A stretch of 64,000 nucleotides of DNA from Xiphydria camelus (GCA_963678675.1 OY783200.1:10396431-10460430); one strand, 5' to 3'; counted from the stretch's first letter, positions 21,386 through 33,010 are shown. Notes: generated from the sequence alone by a model not told the origin. A program made the numbers and translations.

Positions 21386-22390
21386 ACACGGAAAGAAAAA
21401 ATCAGGAAAAATTACCGTGCGTGGCACTGTAATCGTGGTGCAAGCGGCACTTTCTGGGATTTTTCTTGGTGAACGAAGGAAAAATTCACAGTTACACTGG
21501 AATAATTACTGTACATGCTAGAATTTTTACTGCACTGCGGAACAAAAATTCTTGAACGGCACAGTAAAATTTCCGTGACTTAGAAATTTTCTCGTGCTGC
21601 GAAATACTTTTTCTTGATTTTCTGTTAAATATTATGAGAAAATCAAGAAATTTTCGGGTGCTAGAGAGCACCGGAATTTTTCCGGTGCTGTCGCAGAAAA
21701 TCATTGCCGATTGTTGCCGAATGGCCATTCGGGACTGTTCGTTTGCCCCGCTACACGAGACAGGGCCGTGTCTAATGAGGGGCCATTTCGTGCCACGCAC
21801 GAATGCGCGCACGAAGGCGCACTAGCTATGGGGTGCCAAAGGGCCTCATCATCTAGAAGCGGCCCTGACCCGAGAGTAAAGAGAAAGTGTCTAACCTTGA
21901 TACCTACCCTTTGCCGAGGGTACGTCTGAGCACCGAACATAGACTAGACTAGTCTAGTCTATGTTCGATGGTCTGAGGCAGGAAGGCGTACGAGAGGCAG
22001 TTCGTTTCCAGACTTTTAGCGAGACAGTCGCTAACAGCGCGCTACCCCAAGACAGCTCCGCTAGTCTTTTTCATTTCCCTGTATTTTCAACAAACTACAT
22101 CCTTAACGATTTGCGAAATGTAGTCTAACCGCGGCCTACCTACACCTCTCTTTTTTTTCCTGTTTCTACTTCTAAGATGTCTCTTAGCAGCCTCTCCTTG
22201 TTAGTAAGAACAACGCATGCGCACTAGTCTTTCCTTTTCACAGAAATTTTACCGTGCCAGTACCAGAATTTGTCAGGTGCATGCGCACCACTTTTCCTTG
22301 GACTGGACGTTTGCACCACGATTCAGGGACAGCACGGTAATTTTTCTTGAACTTTCCCTAGAAAATTTCTGGATTTTTTCTTTCCGTGTA
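21386..22390. mobile_element. ~1-kb element with inverted ends ACACGGAAAGAAAAAATC
   Basis: ACACGGAAAGAAAAAATC at 21386 and its complement ending at 22390 are followed inward by GAAAAATTACCGTGC and ATCGTGGTGCA on both sides. No transposase is visible. A perfect 34-bp palindrome lies inside (21934-21967). Probably a non-autonomous DNA element. Confidence 0.6.
21934..21967. repeat. 34-bp perfect palindrome
   Basis: CGAACATAGACTAGACT is followed immediately by its exact reverse complement with no spacer. It contains CTAGACTAGTCTAG. Possibly a fossil of two abutting terminal repeats. Confidence 0.95.
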
Positions 22391-22469
22391 TTCAATTCGT
22401 CATTCTCTCCTTTACAAGACAGATTTAGTATTCCACGTATATCGGTATCGATTAAAATTTTCGGGAAAT

Positions 22470-22500
22470 GTGCGGGACTGCAAGCGCATTTGCCGCTTTC
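22470..22500 (-). repeat. Dispersed TGCGCTTGCAGTCC repeat, inverted copy
   Basis: The minus strand reads AAATGCGCTTGCAGTCCCGC, matching the core of the copies at 5424 and 9347. Confidence 0.45.
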
Positions 22501-22599
22501 GCCGAAATATATCGTTAGCTAGTGAGGTATTCAGATCGCGGTGCTATCGAACGGTACGAATCAATATTCTGAATTCCGTCTATCGTGCGATGGAACACA

Positions 22600-23980
22600 A
22601 ATAAAAAAAGAAGCATTCGAACATGAGCCAAGTAATTTAGCGTCTACACGAAGTGAACAGTTTAGGGCGGCCTTCGAACATCGCCAAAAACCAGCTCAGA
22701 CGACACAGTCCACGAAATTCGTGGGCTGAGCCGGCTAAACGCATATTGTCACGCACAGTTGTGTTATTTCTTGCGTAGAGTAAAGTCATGGAAAATTATT
22801 TGATAAAAAAAGTCTTAATTCATCTCGGTGAATAAAATTCGAGCGAAATAAAATAATAAACGAAAAAACGGAGACGATAAACGTCATTTCATTGAAATAA
22901 TTTTTTGCGAATTCTTCTTGCTTTGCCATGTGCAATTTCCCTCAAGTTCCCAATAACTATAGTGTTTTTCACTACAGAATAGCCTACATTTTAGTTAAAT
23001 TCTCTTCCTCCTGTAACTATACAATGAAATATTGCAATATAAATAGAAAATTATAAGTAATACATACATTACGCACCAAGAAAACATTTTATTCGTAGTT
23101 AATAAATGTTTGCTTGAACATGGCAAAAAATAGTTATTTCGGTGGACCAAATAAATATTCATTAACTATTATAATTTTTTATTTGACATAATAAAATCTT
23201 TTAAAGCAACTGTTAAGGCAACAAAATAAACATTTTAATGATTAACATACGTATATTTTCTTGTCCTAACGAAATATTTATTTCGCAATACTTGAAATTA
23301 CATTTATTAACTAAAGATAAATTGTTTTCCCATGTCACCGCACCGCTGCCGAAACAACCGCCCGCCTTGCCCGCCCGCCCGTAAATCTAGTGTTAATGAT
23401 ATCTGTTCCGACAAACGATAGTCGGAATTTTGAAAAATATATAAATAATATTGTTATTAACTATATATTACAATGCAAAAAAGATATAATCACATAATAG
23501 CATATTGTATATTTACCGTGATATTACAGAGTAAGTTTTTATGTTTTACGAATACAATGAACAATACAATTATTACAATACCTACACTACACCCCCCCCC
23601 CCCCTACACTGTTAGAAGTGTTTTTGATTTCCAAATATGACGCTATACGGGTGTGTAGAGAATTCAAAAATACATTTTTAATTTTAATAAGCAAACTTTG
23701 AATTCACTACAAAACTTTTAAAATCACAAATTTCGTTTTAATTTCCAAACACATATTAAGAAATAAAAAACTCGTACTTTTTTAAATCACTGTCTCTAAA
23801 TAGACAACGTTCACTCTGAATTTCTAACATCGTATTTGTATTACACAACAGCGTTTGAAAAAACAATACCCATATTTGGTTTTAAAACATGTATGGGAAA
23901 AACCTAAAACATTTCTTTTGAATTCACAATACATTGTGATGTTTCAATAGCGTTGTCGGTTCAGTTTGCGTCTACGTGTG
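22600..23980. other. AT-rich sequence without recognised gene
   Basis: No credible ORF. It contains a C13 tract at about 23592, a GC-rich patch (CCGCCCGCC) near 23360, and at 23405 the TGTTCCGACAAACGATA segment shared with 5288. Confidence 0.5.
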
Positions 23981-23984
23981 ATAT

Positions 23985-24143
23985 AATAATGATGTTTCAA
24001 ACAGTGCAAATTGTACCGAATTATTCCATATATTAGGAATTAATTATCATAATCGCTACTGTTTTGAAAAAGAAAGTATCAAATTATTTTATACAATTTC
24101 ATGAGAAGAACCTTCGAGAGTAGTCACTGTCATGTTCGGTTTC
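23985..24143 (+). repeat. 5' module of composite repeat, copy 3
   Basis: GATGTTTCAAACAGTGCAAA, ATAATCGCTACTGTTTTGAA and TCGAGAGTAGTCACTGTCAT match the modules at 18127 and 16990. It is cut at 24144 by the foldback element and continues after 25247 into TGACTGGAGTCGACC and SINE copy 3. Confidence 0.7.
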
Positions 24144-24144
24144 T

Positions 24145-25246
24145 ACAGGGTGAACCAGGTTAAACGTCATTAATTTTGATGTGATAGAACAACAAAAAAA
24201 GTACTCTTTCATAAGAAAATTTTTTTCAAAAATGTTTCCTAACAAAGATACAGGGTGTCAAAGTTTCGAAAAAAAAATGGTTTTCTCATCATAACTTCTA
24301 AACTACTGGATCGATTTCCATGAAATTTCGCACACAGACTAATGTAATACAGCGCTAAGTAATGATCAAATAATTTAAAGAAATTCTCCAGTGGCGTAGA
24401 TACTGGGGGCCGGTACCCCCCTTTCCCCCTCCCAATCTTCGGCGCCACTGGATATTTTGCAAAGAAAATTTAATTATTGGATTCCCCGTTTAATTTAGAG
24501 AAAAAAATTACGCTTGCAAATTTTTGATTTATGGCTTCGTTTTGGAGATATTTATTTTAATTTATAGGGTTGCGAGCAGGCCAAAACTAGATTGACCGTC
24601 ATTAATTATGATATGTGATAGAACAAGGAAAAAGTAGACTTTTTCATAAGAAAATTTTTTTCAAAAATGTCCTAACAAAGATACAGGGTGTTAAAATTTC
24701 GAAAAAAATGGATTTCTAATCATAACTTTGACACCCTGTATCTTTGTTAGGAAACATTTTTGAAAAAAAATTTTTTATGAAAGTACTTTTTTCTTGTTCT
24801 ATCACATATCATAATTAATGACGTTCAACCTAGTTTTGGCCTGCTCGCAACCCTATAAATTAAAATAAATATCTCCAAAACGAAGCCATAAATCAAAAAT
24901 TTGCAAGAGTAATTTTTTTCTCTAAATTAAACGGGAAATCCAATAATTAAATTTTCTTTGCAAAATATCCAGTGGCGCCGAAGATTAGGAGGGGGAAAGG
25001 GGGGTACCGGCCCCAGTATCTACGCCACTGGAGAATTTCTATAAATTATTTGATCATTATACATTTCATGGAAATCGATCAAGTAGTTTAGAAGTTATGA
25101 TGAAAAAACCATTTTTTTTTCGAAACTTTGACACCCTGTATCTTTGATAGGAAACATTTTTGAACAAAATTTTCTTATGAAAGTACTTTTTTCTCGTTGT
25201 TCTATCACATATCAGAAAAAATGACGTTTAACCTGGTTCACCCTGT
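24145..25246. mobile_element. 1.1-kb foldback element
   Basis: The two halves are reverse complements along their whole length. The ends read ACAGGGTGAACCAGGTTAAA and its complement; the centre lies near 24720. The interior repeats GACACCCTGTATCTTTGTTA-type sequence facing both ways and a GGGGGCCGGTACCCCC segment. TA lies at both borders. The related, uninterrupted repeat at 17120-17145 serves as an approximate empty site. No ORF. Confidence 0.85.
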
Positions 25247-25280
25247 ATATATGACTGGAGTCGACCGACACCAATATTGA

Positions 25281-25460
25281 AGTCGGTGGCTCAATTGGTA
25301 GAGTGCGAAAGCAATTCCAGTTTCGAAGCAGTTCGTTCTAAAGACTGCAGGTTCGAGTCCCGGTAGGGTATGAAAAAAAACCGATATCACTAGGCGGGTT
25401 GGCAGGCGAGTCGGCAGGTGGAGCAGTGTAAAGTCACTGCGTGCGTTCCCTTTTTAGACT
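25281..25460 (+). mobile_element. tRNA-derived SINE-like copy 3
   Basis: The best preserved head: A box TGGCTCAATTGG and B box GGTTCGAGTCC (25350-25360), then GTAGGGTATG, an A-run, and the tail TAAAGTCACTGCGTGCGTTC, then CCTTTTTAG. The D-arm-like TGGCTCAATTGGTAGAG is tRNA-like, but there is no full cloverleaf with a 7-bp acceptor. Confidence 0.75.
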
Positions 25461-26017
25461 CGGAAAGTATTTTATTTGAAGACAGTTACAGTGTCTAACG
25501 TATTAGGATGGTATTAAACGTCTAAAAAGTGACCTCAAGTTTAAAAACACGTAGGTGGCTTAAAATAAGACGGCTGAGTTAGTAGTGTACTGTGATTTCA
25601 CAACACCTTATCTTTTGAATTTCACAGTACCAAAGCGCTTCTACTTTTCCACACACAAAGTGTATTGTGATTTTAAAATACGATACGGAATTCCTAACAC
25701 CATTATGCATTAGTTTCAATGTACACTCGTATTTGTAAAAATGCTTCCATTACATTTATTGTGATTTCCTAATAGAAACTTCTCTAACACACAGTGTATA
25801 TATAATACATATATTGTGGGGTGGCACGTCAGATTATATTAGTTTATCATGTTTTAAGAATCGTCACCAAAGATCTGAATGATAAAAAATTTTCTAGAGG
25901 TCGCTCACGAATTTGGAAAATTCAAAAACAGTGAAAAATCGAATTTTTTTTTCATTAAATTTTTTTTCTTTCTACTTCGAATACGACATACATCTCTAAC
26001 ACTAATCGAATCTAAAA

Positions 26018-26150
26018 TTACTCTGTTTCGTAACTCTCATTTTCTATATAATCGTAAAACTCAATATCCTCGTCGCTGTCGTAAATCATGTCATCATTTT
26101 CAGCTCCGAATTATCCTCCTGCTCCTCCTCCTCTTCCTGAATTCAAAGAA
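26018..26150 (-). pseudogene. Decayed C-terminal acidic tail, probably CXC-family
   Basis: The minus strand encodes a Glu run (EEEEQEDNSE), then after a frame change NDDMIYDSDEDIEFYDYIEN and a stop. This resembles the acidic end that follows the Cys cluster in the copy at 11413-11715 (YDILINANEN, EEDDIEND). No Cys cluster is retained. Assignment rests on tail similarity and on the family fragment at 26665-26961. Confidence 0.4.
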
Positions 26151-26471
26151 GCTTTAGTCGTTTTTCTGATTTCACGCTAGCAAACTCGAGAAGTAGGTAC
26201 CTTTATATTGGTAATAAAAATCTCTCTATTATGTATAGGTATATAAAATAGTTTTTCCTCACTCATACCCATTTCGAGTCCTTTTCCAGCCTATTTTTAG
26301 ACCGTAAGATGCATGGCGTTTTTCCCGCGTGACATCGACCGGGAGTCCGCAGGCGGTCAAAAGATTGTTTAGTCCGAAGTGGGTCATTTTTCTAAACTGA
26401 TAAATCCAACGTGAAATGAGCCATGTATAGTTCTGTTTATTTTGTTTTGAGAAATGGGCATTCGTGAGGAA

Positions 26472-26663
26472 AAATAGTATATATCATTCGGTTGAAATCT
26501 TCTAATTTTTAAGACTGTGTTTAATTAGGTCGTAACAGGAGACATGGTTGTGGATGTGGCCGCTCGGCGAGCCTCATCCCCCAACCATGCCTCCTGTTAC
26601 GACCTAATCAAACACAGTCTGAAAAAACCTCGGATTTCCGCCTTATGACATAAAATACTATTT
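26472..26663. repeat. Palindromic MITE, copy 2
   Basis: Same family as 5868-6023. Arms include AGACTGTGTTTAATTAGGTC and GACCTAATCAAACACAGTCT around a GGCCGCTCGGCG loop. Confidence 0.8.
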
Positions 26664-26664
26664 C

Positions 26665-26961
26665 GATATCCGCTGCCTCATTCATTGATATACCCAACAT
26701 CCGTCCAAACAGATTACGTTGCGTACGAACCTCGCGTACTTTATTATTAATTGTTACTTTTTGTTCGTTATTACAGCTCGCAAAATTCAAAATTTTATTT
26801 TGTTTGATTGGTGCTTCGAATCTGCTAACATCTTGCGAACATTCGGATATAAATAAGTCTTGCATAGCCCGTCCATTTTTTTCTATATTTAAAAGAAAAC
26901 TAATCACGGGTTCCGAAGCACGACGACCTGTTTTAATATTAAATAAACAATTTTCCTTCAT
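26665..26961 (-). pseudogene. Fragment of nuclease-CXC family gene (pre-nuclease region)
   Basis: An open stretch of about 98 codons reads FNIKTGRRASEPVISFLLNI, then FEAPIKQNKILNFASC and RNLFGRMLGISMNEAADIEI. I recall a closely similar segment just upstream of the nuclease region in the recurrent insect CXC gene family represented at 58159-60661. A MITE (26472-26663) abuts its 3' side. No link is visible to the tail at 26018, but orientation agrees. Confidence 0.45.
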
Positions 26962-27694
26962 TTACAAGCAATTGAAAGGATTCAGATTCTGTTTAAGAGC
27001 AGCGATAAATGCAGCTGAATTTTTGGAGTCATCCTGATCGTGTGTTTTTCCAAAACTGATGTTATATCGTACATTTTTATGTCGCGTGCCTCAATGGAAA
27101 GATTTTCAAACGTAAATAAAAAAATAGTGAGTATCATGACACACGGTGGAAGTGAAACTTATTGGAAACGTAATCAGTAGGGGATATAAGAGTGGAAAAA
27201 CTGTAAAGAAATTATGAAAACATCCGAGGAAATAAAATGCCGAATTGAATATACATGGTCTTACTGGTATATATAAAATATAAATTTATCCCTTGAATTG
27301 TTTTTAAACATTTTAATTAAAACTAATAATTGTTTAATTGTTCGTCTTGTACATTTTCTACTCTATCACCAGTCGAGTCTACAGTAATAAACATTGGATT
27401 ATGGTAACTGAAAAAATATGAGACAAAATGTTTAGCTTTTCGATAGTATCAATGTTTCTCGCAAAAACTGCATCAATTGTAGTGCCTCCTTTCGTAGTGG
27501 GATTACTTCTACCATTAATTTTTTGATTTTAAAAGCGGCTAGCGGGGCAGGGGTATGCTTCGGCTTTTTTCTATGCATGGTGGGATAAGGAAATTCTTCG
27601 AAACTACCGAGCTGGAGCATGAGAATTGGCGCCGGGAGAGTACGCAGATTCGGCGCTGTCCAGTTGGTGTTATCTCCGAACAAGTGCACGTGCA

Positions 27695-28305
27695 CCGCAT
27701 GTAAATTATGTTCCTATATAATGGGAGTAGGAATAAATCCCCAAAAAGTTCCCATGTGGCTGATGTCCGCAACATCCCTTATTTTGCAAAAAACCAGCCC
27801 CAGATGGTACATTGTGTCGGTTGTTCTCAATTTCCTCGTAAACACTGTTGTTCAAACGTAAAAATGTTTAAAACCAAAAATGTTCGCCATTAAATTCTAC
27901 ATAAAAACTATTCTATAAGCATTTTAGCTAATCCTCTCTGAATTTCCGCAAATAACGTTCAAAATTATAGTACACGGAAATAGTAGAATTTTAAAAGAAA
28001 TCATTTATAAAGTTTTCATATTATGTAAATTATGTTCCTAATGGGAGTAGGAATAAATCCCCAAAAAGTTCCCATGTGGCCGATTTCCGCTACATCCCTT
28101 ATTTTGCAAAAAAAACACCCCCGGATGGTACATTGTGCCGGCTTTTCTCAATTTCCTCGTAAACTGTTGTTCAAACATAAAAATGTATAACCAAACCAAA
28201 AATGTTCGTCATTAAATTTTACACAAACTGTTCTATAAGCATTTTAGCTAATCCTCTCTGAATTTCCGCAAATAACGTTCAAAGTTAGTTGTAGTTTTTA
28301 GCATG
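27695..28305 (+). repeat. Tandem pair of ~270-340-bp repeats
   Basis: AAATTATGTTCCTA...GGGAGTAGGAATAAATCC recurs at about 27703 and 28025. Both copies run through CATCCCTTATTTTGCAAAA and TTAGCTAATCCTCTCTGAAT. The second copy (27970-28305) has an inverted partner at 33170-33506. Confidence 0.85.
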
Positions 28306-28567
28306 TAAAATGTGGCTTTAATTGTAGTGATTTTCATAGTTCTAGTGCTATAATATCGCTACATAAGTATTATCTAAATCAAATTTTAAAATTTGAAAGG
28401 GATTTTAGAGCATTATAACTATGCATTTTCTAATTTGAGCACGTTTCCACACCACCCACGAGGTAGAGCTCCCGGAAAGTTATTTTTAAATGGTGTTTCC
28501 AATAGGCCTAATCCACTAACATGTCTTTTTCAATTCATTTGTTAGGTCCTCTTCATTTAATATCTTC

Positions 28568-29353
28568 TTAATATATATAAAATATCTCGTCAGGTGGTGC
28601 AGTGAACCAACCCTGTCCATGGCAGTTGGAGCACATGTTTGAACAATGTAATCCAAGTCCAAGACATGCACATCGCTTACCACAACCCTTTTTACAGCTG
28701 CACGATATAACTTTCAGAACAGAAATCGGAGCTGGCGCCACGGTAGTAAAAACTGGTGATAAAATGTTGCCCATTTTTTTCCAACCCCACTGCGCGCATT
28801 GGCTGTATATCTTTTCCTCACCAAGATTGAATTTGGTGAAATACCCGGTAAGAATGCTGTTTTAATGCTGCAGATGTTGGTGGCAATCTAGACAAAATTA
28901 CGGCATGATTGGATTGGCCAACCAACTTATTAAAATAAATAAATCTGTTGTTATTCAAAGAAGTTTCTTTCCGTTCAGCTTTATATAACGCAAGTGTAAA
29001 TTTCTCACCAGCACTTTCAATTTCCTCTTTCGTAGATTGAGAACTGCTGAAAATATAAACAACATCTTCCAAATCCTTTCTCTTGTTTAATATGTTTACG
29101 ATTTGAGATTTGCCTTTTCCGAAAAACGCAAAAGTGATATCACAACCACTAAACGCATGTGCAAAAAGAACAGTTTCTTTAATATTTTTACTAACGTTGG
29201 ATGATTGCATATCAGAAAATCTATAAATCCTTTTCTTTATATTTCCTTGGGCTGGTTTCAAAAATAAAATATGCTTATCTTGAGGAGCAAGAGCAATATA
29301 AGAGAAAGAAGATTGACATCTTGACCAACTACAACCACACGGAGAGAAATCGT
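28568..29353 (-). pseudogene. Nuclease-CXC gene, 3' part
   Basis: The minus-strand segment contains APQDKHILFLKPAQGN, FAHAFSGCDITFAFFGKGKS, SLNNNRFIYFNKLV, RLPPTSAALKQHSYRVFHQI, then after a one-base frameshift LGEEKIYSQCAQWGW, and finally the Cys cluster CxC-x3-C-x3-CxC-x6-C-x3-C-x2-C. The last family cysteine is replaced by Trp. The order matches the copy at 58159-60661. A VVVVGQDVNLL stretch near 29310-29340, the expected acidic active-site strand, is in a different frame from the rest. Broken gene; its 5' part resumes beyond the transposon at 32593. Confidence 0.75.
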
Positions 29354-32300
29354 CAGTACTATTTGCCTGAAATTTAGGGAAAAAATACCCAACTAGTACG
29401 GTAATCGTGTTGCATTTGGTCAGTAAGGTAAAAAATATCATGCATTCAAAGAGTTTTTCATGTTCTCGAAAGTAAAATGTGACCTCTGTATTAAATAAAA
29501 AATGTGGTTGGAATAGATGAAAATTATGGCTGAGATAGATTGAAAGTGTCAAACAATGAGAAAGATTTTACTGTTTTCGGGGTAGAAACTGCTACACCGG
29601 TACGGTAAAATATACTAACCTGTACTGTAATTATTACTAACCTCAAGGATTATTTTTGTCCCACCAGTTAGAATATAAATTCACCGTTCAATGTGAAACT
29701 TTTAATTCTACGTTTTTATATTTTTTATTTATCCGCGAGCAAATTTTCTTCACCTTATTAAGTAAAAATTAATTATTGAGGTAAATAAAAATCGGCCAAA
29801 TAATGGACAATTTTTCATGAAAAAATGGTAATTTTTCCCTGCAAATTTTGTATTGTGTTCTCTGTAACGTTTATAAATTTTATTTACTTTTTCGCTACAG
29901 AGAACATATGCCCATCTGGCTCTTTATTATGTTTTAGGATATGGAAAGCAAACAATGAAGAATACAATAATTCAACAGAACATATTATTAGAATTTTTTA
30001 TTCAAGATTTAACGCATCAAAACCCTTTCTTAACAATAAATTTTCCCAACTTTGTGCGAACCAAATTCGTAATAATACATCCTCTGATATCGCCTATCGT
30101 TAATACAGCCCACGAATAATTGGAGTCGAGAACTGCGAATGAGTTTGTGTGCTCATCCAAAAAAACTGAATTCAATTTTTTAGCGATAAAAATGCATTGA
30201 TTACTCGGTTCGACTATAATATTCTCTATACAGAAAAAACCAATTCCATCTTCTCCTGGAATCATAATAATATCACTTATTTTAATATCAATTTCCTTAA
30301 CTGCTATTTTTCTCACTGTGTCCACCTCGAATGTCAGGGGCTTATCAAAGAAATAAGCGAATGATTTAATGTCAAATATTCCATTTAAGTCTAACAATCG
30401 AGTTTGTTTGACTGAAAGTTTGTTGTAATGGATACTACAAATTGGTTTTCTCGTCAGAAATCGGTAATTAAGGCACAACTGATGCTTAATTGCAATTGTT
30501 TTACATACATTGACGCGGCTTATGGCAGACTGAGAAGTTCGTTTGCCCTCCCTATGTTTGGCCTCACAACGCATTGTGGAAATTAGCCAGAGAGGTCCGT
30601 AAAGATATAGTACCTGCGGGTAGTGGACAAGATGATGGTGTTTTGGTTTGAAACAATTTGGAAAAAGCCTTTGTAAACATTGTAGGTATTCCGCTATTTT
30701 CACGCTCAAAATTACATCAGAAGCGCGGGGGAGATCGTAGCTCACTAAAAAGTTAACCAGATCAACTAGTTCCTTTAATAACTTCCAAACTTCATCTTGG
30801 GAATCCACAGCATGACCAATAATGAGCGGAAGATGGCGTACTAACGTGAGCATCTCTGAGCTCGACATAATAATACACATCTTCTTTTTCGATAGATGAA
30901 TATCTAAAATCTCTGGCGGCTTATTTTTTACTCGTCCGTAATCAAAACCGCGAACCCGATTATTTAATTCTTCTATAGTCATAATTTTTTTTTATTTAAC
31001 AAAATAATGGATAATACGCGCTAGGTCATATCTGCAAATTCTCTCTAGTACATCGTGAACAACGTCGACGTATAAGTTAATTACGGGATGGAATCCTCCT
31101 ACACCAAGAAGAGGACATTCTCCTTTTATTCCAGTACTTTTAGGATCATTTTTTGCTAAATCTGCTGCGTAATTGGCTAGAGAACGTAATTCGCACTGAT
31201 TTTCATAAAAAATTTCGTTAATTTGACTGAGACCAACGAGACAGAATAAACAAAAATGTTCATGCCTAAACGATTCAACGAAATTCAAAATTTCGTGCAA
31301 GCCGGCATTATCCCCAGAAATCGTTAATAGTCTAAAAAAAACTCTTCTCTCACCGGTAGAATGGTTAATGGCAATCCCTGTATTTTCTAAAAATTCTAAT
31401 TCTTCCTTAATTTTCTGAAAAATCAATTCTTTTTTGAAATACTTACGATCCAGAGTGTTCAACAAGACAAATAAGAAAATATTTTCCAATTGTGATACAA
31501 GATGGGGCGGCATACTTGGGAGCACAAGATACATCGCACCACATTTTGAAATTCCTCGATGGCTTCCCAAGGGATTATTATTTTCATAATCGTCCAAATA
31601 GAGAGTCAGTGGCTTCACAATTTTGTTCCCATCATTTACGCTTAATTTTTTCCATAAATCACCTTGAATCACATTAGAAATTATTTCAGAATTGTTTTGT
31701 AATGACTGATAATAAGAAATCGATTCATCGAATACCCCCGGTAACTCAAAAAACTTTTTTAAAACTAAACGAGGTTTTATCAACTGAGCTGTTACAGTAA
31801 CCATTTTCAGCTTTTTTATGCCATCTTGTAGAACAAAATCTTCCCTTTGACCCAAGATATATGATTCAGGAGGAATATACGTATCATGAAAGGTCCTAAA
31901 AGCGAGGTGCTCTGTTTTTACTGCATCGAATGGATTTTCAAAGTTACTGAAAATGTTTTTTACTTCATCTACAGAGACGGAGCCTTGATTTTCTTTAACC
32001 ATTCGTAATGCATTATTTTTCAATGATTCTACTACGTGTCTTACAATTCCGGCGGTATCATTAATTATTTCGTTTGCTCTAACGCGTGGTACATCAGGAT
32101 ATTGATAATATTTGGCTGCAAGGAGCATAAAAGGATTCTCGTCTATTATTGTCTCTTGAATGTCACTACCCACAGGTGTTACATAATTACGAGCCTCATG
32201 AACTCCACTGACCGAGGGCAGTTCATTAGTCAAAGATACAACACCGATATAAATTTCAGATTGCTCTATAACCGGTTCATTCAGAGATCTATCTCTCTCC

Positions 32301-32592
32301 GTCTCTCTGTCTCTATCTTGCTTCTCCCTTAGAACATCCACATTTCGGGATGTGATTTTTCGTTTTTTTCCCTTAACATTTTCGCGTGATTTCCTCTCTG
32401 AGTGTTTATTATATACGTGTGCCCTTAATGAATTGAGAGTTTTAAACACCCTTAAACAGGAATCAATTCCACAAGGAAACTTAATGATTCCTCTATGAGC
32501 TAATCTAATGTGATGTGGATACTTGGTAGGTTCCGAACCCGTCATTTCACATATTGGACATGAAAACATTGTAGAGCCAAAATGTCACAGTG
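29354..32592 (-). mobile_element. CACTA/KDZ-like transposon inserted in nuclease-CXC gene
   Basis: TCGT flanks the segment at 29350-29353 and 32593-32596, and nuclease-family homology stops and resumes across it, so this is taken as the inserted unit (3239 bp). The upstream end on its coding strand is CACTGTGACATTTTGG, a CACTA-like terminus; the other end (CAGTACTATTTGCC on the plus strand) matches only loosely. It carries one transposase gene. The 29354-30016 part is non-coding and AT-rich. Confidence 0.55.
30017..32569 (-). pseudogene. Large DDE transposase (CACTA/KDZ-like), one internal stop
   Basis: From the ATG at 32569, two C2H2 fingers (CPIC near the start and CGIDSCLRVF) precede a Lys/Arg-rich linker. 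The catalytic region shows LYLDDYENNNPLGSH, PPHLVSQLENIFLFVLL, ISGDNAGLHEIL, HEHFCLFC, VDVVHDVLERICRYDL, KPKHHHLVHYP and MRCEAKHREGK, consistent in order with D, D and E positions of TnpD/KDZ-type transposases. A single TAA (30992-30994) splits it; the next codons continue in the same frame into MTIEELNNRVRGFDYG. Without that stop the frame would span about 850 codons, so the gene was inactivated recently or is read through. The ATG lies only 23 bp inside the element end, unusually close. Confidence 0.65.
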
Positions 32593-33010
32593 TCGTGTTG
32601 ACTTGTTGGATCGATGGTGGTTGTAACGATTAGTATGTCAGCATCGTCTAAAGCAGTAAGAGTATTAATATTCTCAGAATTTACTTGCCTCTCGACAAGT
32701 TGAGAAATTAAACGATCTTTGTTAGCTATATTACTTAACAATATCTTTTATTGATCGTGTATTGTTGTGTTTTCATTGAATGCAATTGTAGCCGAAGTGC
32801 GCTTCAGGAGTCGTTTTTGTCGTTCAAGACTCTTTATAATAAGTTACATAGTGACCATAGTGTTTACGTATAAAGTTAACATAGGCCGAGTAAACGTCAC
32901 GAAATGTACCCTGTTTTGGCCATGCCACATGGTGAATCAAATTACCACCATCTACTACAAATTCGCAATGATCGCTCAAGTCAGCAGTTCGTTCTGGAAC
33001 TTTGTTAAAA
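32593..33010 (-). pseudogene. Nuclease-CXC gene, 5' nuclease segment
   Basis: The minus strand shows CEFVVDGGNLIHHVAWPKQG, FRDVYSAYVNFIRKHYGHYV and, in another frame, ANKDRLISQL and DDADILIVTTTIDPTSQHD. These align with IVNGGFLLHRVVWHTNESFS and NDADVLIVETAIERSGENS of the copy at 58159-60661. It is truncated 5' and contains a frame change. It meets the transposon at 32592, and homology resumes at 29350. Confidence 0.65.

Noticed and set aside
27432..27861. Overlapping ORFs of 80-87 codons
   Set aside because: Partly within the duplicated arm sequence and without family resemblance.
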